Below are positions 10,401 to 19,400 of a DNA stretch of 64,000 nucleotides, in pieces. The position numbers and the translations under genes are program-made. Source of the stretch: Azotimanducus sp965199815 (lineage in GTDB: Bacteria; Pseudomonadota; Gammaproteobacteria; Pseudomonadales; Azotimanducaceae); NCBI GenBank assembly GCA_965199815.1, contig CBDATE010000018.1:434001-498000 (forward strand), read 5' to 3'. Under the pieces are notes generated by a model. It saw only the letters and a list, made by a program, of their open reading frames with translations. It did not search any database and was not told the DNA's origin. Numbering within the stretch: position 1 is the first letter of the stretch; each line of letters opens with the position of its first letter.

Positions 10401-13400
10401 TCACCTTCACGATTACGCAATCCAGGGTGGTCAGCTGGAGAAGCGTTCAGGCCGGTAACTTCCTTGCCCCGGTTGGCATCACCGGTACTGCCACCGCCAA
10501 TACGGACTTTGAGGTCACAGCCGAAACCCTGAACTTGGCGGCAGGCACGACGCAGGTCGAATACACGCTGAAGATCAAGGGCGATACGGATGCCGAGGGT
10601 GACGAGACCTTGTATGTTTCACTCAATCGTGGCAGCGGCATTGTGACCAATTCCGGCGAAATGGAGTTCCTGATCGAGATCACCATCGTGGATGACGATG
10701 GTGTGCCTTCCAAGCCGAGTGCGCCGCGCCTGACGGCCTCGGCGAGCGGCCAGTTGACGGTGAATTGGGCGGCACCGGCGGACGACGGCGGCCAGCCCAT
10801 CGATGACTACGATGTGCGCTACCGCGTGAAGCCGACCTCCGGGGACCCCGCCTGGACGGAAGAAGCCTCATCCACCGCTGACAGTACCGCCACCACGAGG
10901 GTTATAAGCAGCCTCACGAACGATTCCGCGTATCAGGTGCAGGTGCGCGCGGAGAACGAGAATGGCAACAGTGGCTGGTCGGATACGACGGAAGCTACGC
11001 CGGTGGCCAGCCCGAGCACATCGCCGACGGCGGAATACAATCCGGGCAGCGGAGCACTGGTCATTCGCAATGTGCAGATCAGTTCGGCACGAGCGACCGA
11101 CATCAACACCCTCAACCATACCCTCACCATCTATGGAAATCCATTCGGGACTACCAAAGGGGAAGAGCTGACTATGACGGTCGGTGCCACCAGTATCATC
11201 TATACAACAGGGATATGCTCTGGTATCTGGTGCTCGTGGGATGTGTCAACAACGACGCGGTCCATCTCCGCGGGTACCGCCACCTTGAGTACACGCTATC
11301 GGAATCTGGATACCTCGGGAACTCCGGTATTCGGGAACATTGATCTCGGGATAATCACTGGAGGGTTCAGAAACCAAAACATCTTCACCGGCACCATCCC
11401 GCTTACGCTCGTGCAAACCGCGCCCGACGCGCCGGAAAATCTGATGCTGGCGCTGCGCCCGCAGATGGCGACCTTGAGCTGGAGCAACCCGGGCGATTCC
11501 AGCATCACCGGCTACCAGTATCGCGTCGGCACGAGCGGTGTGTGGACCAACCTGCCCGGCAGCAGCGCGACCACCACCAGCTTCGATGTCTTTGACGGGC
11601 TGACCGGCGGTTCGCCGCAAACTGTTCAGTTGCGCGCCGTGAACGCCAACGGCAATGGCGTGTCCGCTTCGGTCACGAGCGCGGTGCCTGCGGCCCCGAC
11701 CGGCCTCACAGCAGTACCGCTGAATGAATCTGCGAGCATCAAGTGGGCCGACCCCGATGACCCCAGCATCATCAAGTACCAGTTCCGCGTCGGTACCAGC
11801 GGCACCTGGACCGACATCGCGGGCAGCAGCGCCGCGAGCGTCACCGGCATTGCTTCCGGGCTGACCAACGGCGCGGCGCAGGATGTGTTCCTGCGCGCCG
11901 TGAACTTTGTTGGCGCGAGCGCGGCATCCTCGTCGGTGTCGGTGACACCGGTGGCCAACCGCGCGCCGACGCTGGTACAGACGCATCTGGATAGCATCAC
12001 ACCCCTGACCGTGCCGGTAATTCCGGCGCTCACGGAGGGTGGCATACCGCATCCGCGCGCAGGCATCTACGAGGTGGTGCAGATTGACCTCTACGAGTTG
12101 TTCAACGATGTGGATAACGAGCCGGTGTTCACCGCCACCGGCACGACCAGCGATGCGCGCGTTGTCACCGTCGGGCAATCGCCGCGTGGTCAGTATTTGA
12201 ACCTGTACGGGCAGAGCCGTGGTAGCGCGACTGTTACGGTGAAGGTGACCGATCAGTTCGGGGCGATGAGTCCTGTTGCGACCATCATGGTGACCACGGA
12301 GAACCAGCCACCGCGGTTGGTCGCCGAGGTCGATGATGTGAATCTGGTACGCAGCGGCACGAGCTACACATCGCAGACGCTGGACTTGTCGCGGGTGTTC
12401 AGGGATATGGATGGCGACAACCTGAGCTATACGGCCAAGCTGTTGGACGATACCGCGGATCAGATAGCGAATCTGGAGGCCCAGATTGCGGAGTTGACAC
12501 GTCAAGGGCGCGTTGCCGAGACCATAGTTTTGCAACTGGTCCTGCAAGATCTCAAGTCGGGGTTGGGTTCGGCACCAGAGTCGATCACGGTGAGCCTGAG
12601 CGGTGCGATCGTCACCCTCGGTGCCACCGGTCCGGGCGTGGTTGATGTGATAGTGACGGCCAGCGACGGCCAGGGTGGCAGTGCGTCGGATACCTTCGAC
12701 GTGTCCGCACCGGACCCGGATATAGCTGAGGGCGAGGGGCGCATCAGATGCGGCGACGAGCAGAGCGACCGTCTGCTGGAGATACCGGAGGGCGGTACTC
12801 TGGCGTGTCTGGTGCGCTACGACCGGACACACAGCATCTACGTGGTGCCGGCTTCGGGTACGGCGGGCACGAATCTCGACTTTCCCGGTTCGGACGCTGA
12901 ATGCCGGGGTGCCGGGGCGGATATCTACATCGAGGGTGCGAGCTTCAGCAAGGGGAGCGGTGATGCCTGTACGCTGTCGCGCACTGCGGACGGTGCGGGC
13001 AGTGATGGGCTGTCGCTGACGGTTCATGCGCCGGTCAATGGCCGGGCGGATGGAGAGCGCGCCTTTCGGGTGGAGATTCGCAGCAGCGATGGTGCCACGA
13101 CGCTGCTGTCCTCGCCAGCGATCAGGATCATCGATCCGGGCTTGAGCTATGAGGTGCCGGACAGCCTGCAAGTGAAGATACCAGCGCGGGTTCTTCCGAC
13201 GCGGGTTGGCTTCAGCAACCCGATCAGTTACGCGGTGACCGCGGGTACGCTGCCGCCGGGGCTTGCGATTGATGCGAGCACGGGGGTTATCTCGGGTACG
13301 CCGACCACGGCGAACGCGAGCGGTGTGACGGTGACGGTGACTGCCACGGCGGGCACGGGGAGCACATTGCAGACGGCGACGGCGGATATTGCCTTGCCGG

Positions 13401-16400
13401 CGGTGGAAGCGGCGGCGACGGTCGCGGCGCTGGTGTTGTCGGAGACATCGCTGACGGTGGACGAGGGGGCGAGCGATACCTATACGGTGAGGCTGGCGAC
13501 AGAGCCGACGGGGAATGTGGATGTTGCGGTGACAGTGGCCGGTTCGGCGGATGTGACGGTAGGTCCGGCCTCGCTGAGGTTCACGAGGTCGAACTGGAAC
13601 ATCGTGCAGACGGTGGCGGTGAGGGCGGCCGAGGACACCGATATGGTGGACGACACAGCGACCCTGAACCACGCGGCATCCGGTGGAGGCTACGACTCGC
13701 TGACGGGCAGCGTGGCGGTGACGGTGGACGATGATGAAGCGCCGACCCTCCCGACCCTGAGCTATCCGGCGGCCCCGAACAGTCTGGTGGTGAATACGGT
13801 CATTACCTCGCTGACCCCGACAGTGAGCGGCTTCGACGACACGATCAGTTACGCGGTGACCACGGGTACGCTGCCGCCGGGTCTCGATATTGATGCGACC
13901 ACGGGAGTTATATCGGGTACGCCGAGCACCGTGAACGCGAGTGGCGTGACGGTGACGGTGACCGCCAGTGCGGGCACCGGGGCGACCATGCAGACGGCAA
14001 CAGAGGACATCGCCTTCCCGGCGGTGGCTGCGGCGGGGACAGTCGTCAACAGCAGTCCGGTCATTACCGACATCACCGACAAGAGTGTTACCTTCGGTGC
14101 GACGCTCGAGGTGGATGTGGATGCCACGGATGCGGATGCGGGCGACACTCTGGTCTTCAAGGCGGCATCGGACGACACGGGCGTGGCCACGGTGACCCCG
14201 ACCGCCGATACCAATCTCGTCACCGACAGCAAGATAACGCTGACACCGGTCGCCGTCGGCACAGCCACTATCACTGTGACGGTGAGTGACGGCACGGCTA
14301 GTCCGACCGACACCTTCATGTTGACGGTGAACAAGGCCACGCTGGCGACACCGGCCAACCTGGCGCTGAAAACGAACACGCGAAGCAAGACTGGCTTCAC
14401 GGTGACCTGGGATGCGGTGACGAATGCGACCGGCTACACGGCGACGGCCACGCCGAGCGGTGGGACTGCGGTGACCGGCACGGTGAGCACACCGAGTAGC
14501 GGCCCGGAGGCAGTGTTCACCGGCCTGACGGCGGGAACGACCTACACGGTGTCGGTGGTGGCCACGGGCAACACGGCCAATTACGAGAGTAGTACAGCCG
14601 CGACGCTGAGTCAGGCGACGGCGGCCAACTCGGTGCCGACAGTGGCCACCGAGATTCCCGATCAGACGGCGACGACAGGTACGGCGTTCAGCTTCACTCT
14701 GCCGACGGGCACCTTCAGTGACGCCGACAGTGGCGACAGCCTCACCTACGCGGCCCAGCAGACGGACGGGACGACGGACAGCGCGCTCCCGACCTGGCTG
14801 GGCTTCACCGCGGGCACGGGGGTCTTCTCCGGTACGCCGACATCCACGGATGCCGGAACGCTGTCGGTGAAGGTGACGGCGAGCGACGGCACGGCTTCGG
14901 TGAGCGACACCTTCGATATTGTGGTGAGCGCACCTGCTCTGGTGTTCACGCCGACTGCGCTGACGGTGGATGAAGGCGGTAGCGGTACCTACACGGTGGC
15001 GCTGAACACGCAGCCGAGCGCGACGGTGACGGTAGCGGTGGCTGGTTCGGGCGATGTGAGCGTGTCTCCAACATCGCTGACCTTCACGACGGCCAACTGG
15101 GACACGGCGCAGACGGTGACGGCGAGTGCTGCCGAGGACGAAGATGCCGGGGATGACACGGCTGCGATCAGTCACACGGCCTCGGGCGGGGATTATGGTT
15201 CGGTGACGGGTAGCGTATCGGTGACGGTGGACGATGATGACACGCGCGGGGTGACGATTGACAAGACGGCGCTGACGGTATTGGAGGGTTCGAGCGGGAC
15301 TTACACGGTGGTGCTTGGCACGCAGCCGACCGGCGATGTGACGGTAACCATTGGTGGCACGAGTGACACTGACGTGTCGGTAGATACGGACAGCGGCACG
15401 ATGGGCAACCAGAACACGCTGACCTTCACTTCGAGTAACTGGGACACTGCACAGACAGTGACGGTGGCGGCGGCGACGGATACTGATGCCGCCAACGATG
15501 CGGTGGTGACCTTGACGCACGCTGTGAGCGGCGCGGACTATGCGTCCGAGACGGCGCCGTCGGTGGCGGTGACCATCACCGAGAAGGACACGGCCACCTT
15601 CAGTGTTACCGGTCCTTCGGATGTGGCTGAGGATGCGGGCACGGCCACCTACACGGTGTCGCTGAGCAAGCAGCCAAGCGGGAACGTGACGGTGAAGTAC
15701 GCGACTTCGGACGGCACGGCGACGGCGGGTTCGGACTACACGGCGGCGAGCGGGACGCTGACCTTCACGAACATGAACTGGGATACGGCGCAGACGGTGG
15801 ATGTGAGCATCACGGACGACACGGTGGATGACGACGACGAGAACTTCATCTTCACGCTGAGCGGGGCGAGCACCGGGACATCGCTGTCGGCGAGTCCGTC
15901 AGTAACCACCGGCATCACGGACAACGATGTGCCGGCGGTGACGGTGTCCTTCGGTGCGGGGACATACAGCGTGGCGGAAGGCGGAACAGCGAGTGTGACG
16001 GTGACCTTGAGCGCAGACCCGGAGCGGTCGGTGACGATTCCGCTGACGACGATGAACGGAACCGGTGCGGCTGCTGATGATTACAGTGTGCCAACATCGG
16101 TGGGCTTCGCGAGTGGCGAGACCTCGAAGACGCTGACCTTCAGTGCGAGGGACGACTCGGTGGATGAGTCGGACGAGACGGTGACGCTGGGCTTCGGGGC
16201 TTCCCTGCCGACGCGGGTATCAGCGGGCACGACCTCGCAGGCGGTAGTGACCATCGTGGACGATGACACGGTGGGTCTGACCTACAGCGCGGCACCCTCG
16301 ACGCTGACGGTGGGCATATCCAGTACGGCGCTGACGGCGACTGCAACGAGCTTCGGCAGCGCGACGGTCACCTACGCGGTGACGACAGGTACGCTGCCGG

Positions 16401-19400
16401 TCGGTCTGAGGCTTGATGCTGGCACAGGCGCTATTACTGGCAAACCGAGGGCGGTGAGCGACAGTGGGGTGACGGTGACGGTGTCGGCGACCTCCGGTTC
16501 GGGAGCATCAGCCAGGACGGCGACGGCGACGGTCACCTTCCCGGCGGTTGGCAAGGGGACACTGGCAACACCGAGCGGTCTGGAGGTGAAGGCGGGTACG
16601 CTCGCGCAGACCGGCTTCACGGTGACCTTTGATGTGGTGCCGTTTGCCGGCAGATACACGGTGGCAGCCACGCCGGCGAGCGGTGGGAGTGCGGTGAGTG
16701 GCACGGTGATTGCCACCACCATAGGTCTGGAAGCATCGTTCAGCGGGTTGACGGCCAGCACCACCTACACGGTCTCCATCACGGCCATCGGCAACGCCAA
16801 TTATGATAACAGCCAGGCCGGGACGATCAGCGTGGTCACGCTGGAGGATCCGACACCCACGCGGGCGAGCAACGTGCAAGTGACTGCGGGTGACGGGTTG
16901 TTGACGGTGAGCTGGACGGCGGCGAGCAACGCCCCGAATGGGTACAGTGTGCGCTGGCGGGAGAGAGGGCCGGGCAACCTCCTGACATCCGCCAACGAAG
17001 TGGCCGGTACCTCGTTCACGATTTCCGGGTTGACCAACGGTCAGGAGTATGTGGTGCGAGTTGAAACGCGCAACACAGAGGACGATGATGTACAGGCAGA
17101 TACGGCGGTGACGGCGACCGGTACGCCGATGGAGGCGGATAGTGTGCCCGCTTTTGCGTCCGGTAGCAGCATCTCCGATCAGCTGTGGACGGTGGGTACG
17201 GATGTTGAACTGACGCTGCCGGAGGCGACGGGAGGCAACGGCGCACTGAGTTACAGGCTGACCCCCGAGCTGCCAGCGGGCGTGGAGCTAGATGACGCGA
17301 CGCGCGTGGTCAGCGGGACACCGACATCGGCGGCGAGTGCGACGACCTACACCTGGCGGGCTGCGGATAGCGATTCGAACACGGCGGACAGTGACGCGGC
17401 GGTGCTGAGCTTCCAACTGACGGTGAACGACCCCGTGCCCACGGAGGCGAGTGCCCTGCAGGTGACTGCGGGCGATGGTTCGCTCGAGGTGAGTTGGACG
17501 GCGGCGAGTGTGGCTCCGAACGGCTACAGCGTACGCTGGCGCGAGGAAGGGTCGGGCGGTGCATTTACGCCCATCAACATGGTGAGCGGTACTTCGTTCA
17601 CGATTCCCGATCTGACCAACGGGCAGGAGTATGAGGTGCGTGTGGATACGCGCAACGCGGCGGATGACGGAGTGCAGGCAGGTACGGAGGTGACCGCAAC
17701 CGGAACGCCGGTGAAGATGGACAGCGCGCCTGCCTTTGCGTCCGACACCAGCATTCCCGATCAGATCTGGAGGGTGGACACGCCCGTGAGTATCACCCTG
17801 CCGGAGGCGACGGGTGGCAACGGGACGCTGAGCTACACGCTCACCCCCGACTTGCCGGCAGGAGTGACGCTGGATACCGCGACGCGTGTGGTCAGCGGGA
17901 CACCGACGGCGGTGACGAGCGCAGGCACCTACACCTGGCGGGCTGCGGACAGTGATTCGAACACGGCGAACAGCGATACGGCGGAGCTGAACTTCCGGTT
18001 GCGGGTTGATGGGAGGAGGGATGCACGGCCAACGGTGAGCAGTTTGCCGAGGGTGAGTATTGAGGATGCGGAGGCGATGGAGGGCAGTGAGTTGCTGTTC
18101 CGGGTGGTGCTCTCGGAGGCAGTGCGGTATCGGGTGAAGGTGTACTGGGCGACGCGGCCGGGAACGGCGACGGCGAATCGGGATTACAGGTCGGCGGCTG
18201 GTGCGGTGGTGTTCAGGCCGGGCGTGACGGAGCGCAGGATTCGTGTGGAGACGCTGGAGGATGAGCACAACGACCCGGATGAGACGATGCAGGTACGCCT
18301 GTCGAGTCCACGCGGCATCTTGATAGGAGACGGCATAGCGACTGGCAGGATCAACAACTGGGATGCGCTGCCGGTGGCGTGGCTGGCGCGCTTCGGTCGA
18401 GCGGTGACGGAGCAGGCGCTCGAGGGTGTCGAGCAGCGGCTGACGGCTCCGCGGGAAGCGGGGACGCAGGCTACTGTGGCCGGGATGACGCTTGATTCGC
18501 TCGGGCTGTTTGCTGACGGGGCGGGTGCCTGGCCGCCTGCCGGGAGGGTCTCAGAGCAAGTTTCAGGGCAAGTCTCAGGGGATGCCTCAGGGAAGATGCT
18601 CGGCGGCGTGTCCTTCGGCAGCTACTTCAACAGCACCCCGCTTGATGGCTCGCCTGTATTCGGCGGCGGTAATACGTCAACTACTCCGTCAACTTTGGGT
18701 GCATCCTTCGCAAGCTCACCCTTCGGCGGCGGTCTGCTGACCACGAGTAACTTCACGCACACGGGCGCGATGGATGAAGCCGGTGGCAGCCTCGCCCTCT
18801 GGGGTCGGGGCGCGCGCGCGGACTTCCGCGGACTCGACGGTCTGGTGCATCTCGATGGCCAGACGGAGACCGCCACTCTGGGTGCGGACTACGCCAGAGA
18901 CCAGTGGCTGACCGGTGTCATGCTGACGAGCAGTCGCGGCACTGGCGGGTATCAAGGCGTGGCGAGCGGAGAGGTCGAAGTCTCCCTGAACGCAGCGATA
19001 CCCTATGGGTCGTACCGGTTCTCGGAGCGGCTGGATGTGTGGGGCGCTGTCGGGCGTGGTGCGGGTGCACTGACGCTCACGCCGGAGGGTGAGGGCAGCA
19101 TCGAGGCTGATCTCGACTGGAGCATGGTGTCGGCTGGGCTGCGCGGCGGGTTGTTCGGGGCGGCGGGATATGGTCCGGCAGTGACGCTGGTATCGGATGT
19201 GTTCTGGTCGCGCACCGGGTCGGGTCGAGTGGAAGCGGGTGAGGAGCATTCGAGCCTGGCCTCGTCCGAGGCAGATACTTCGCGGTTGCGGCTGGGTCTC
19301 GAGGGGAGTTGGGCATTGATGCTGGGGAATGTCGGTGCGGTGACACCGAAGCTGGAAGCGGGAGTGCGCCACGACGACGGCGATGCCGAGCAAGGCTTCG

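Noticed and set aside
6590..10420. Very long minus-strand open frames opposite giant adhesin 1 (also 11246-15520) and giant adhesin 2 (30713-34039)
   Set aside because: They mirror the repetitive, GC-rich plus-strand coding sequence, are extremely rich in Arg and His, show no domains, and repeat where the plus-strand repeats do. They are shadows.
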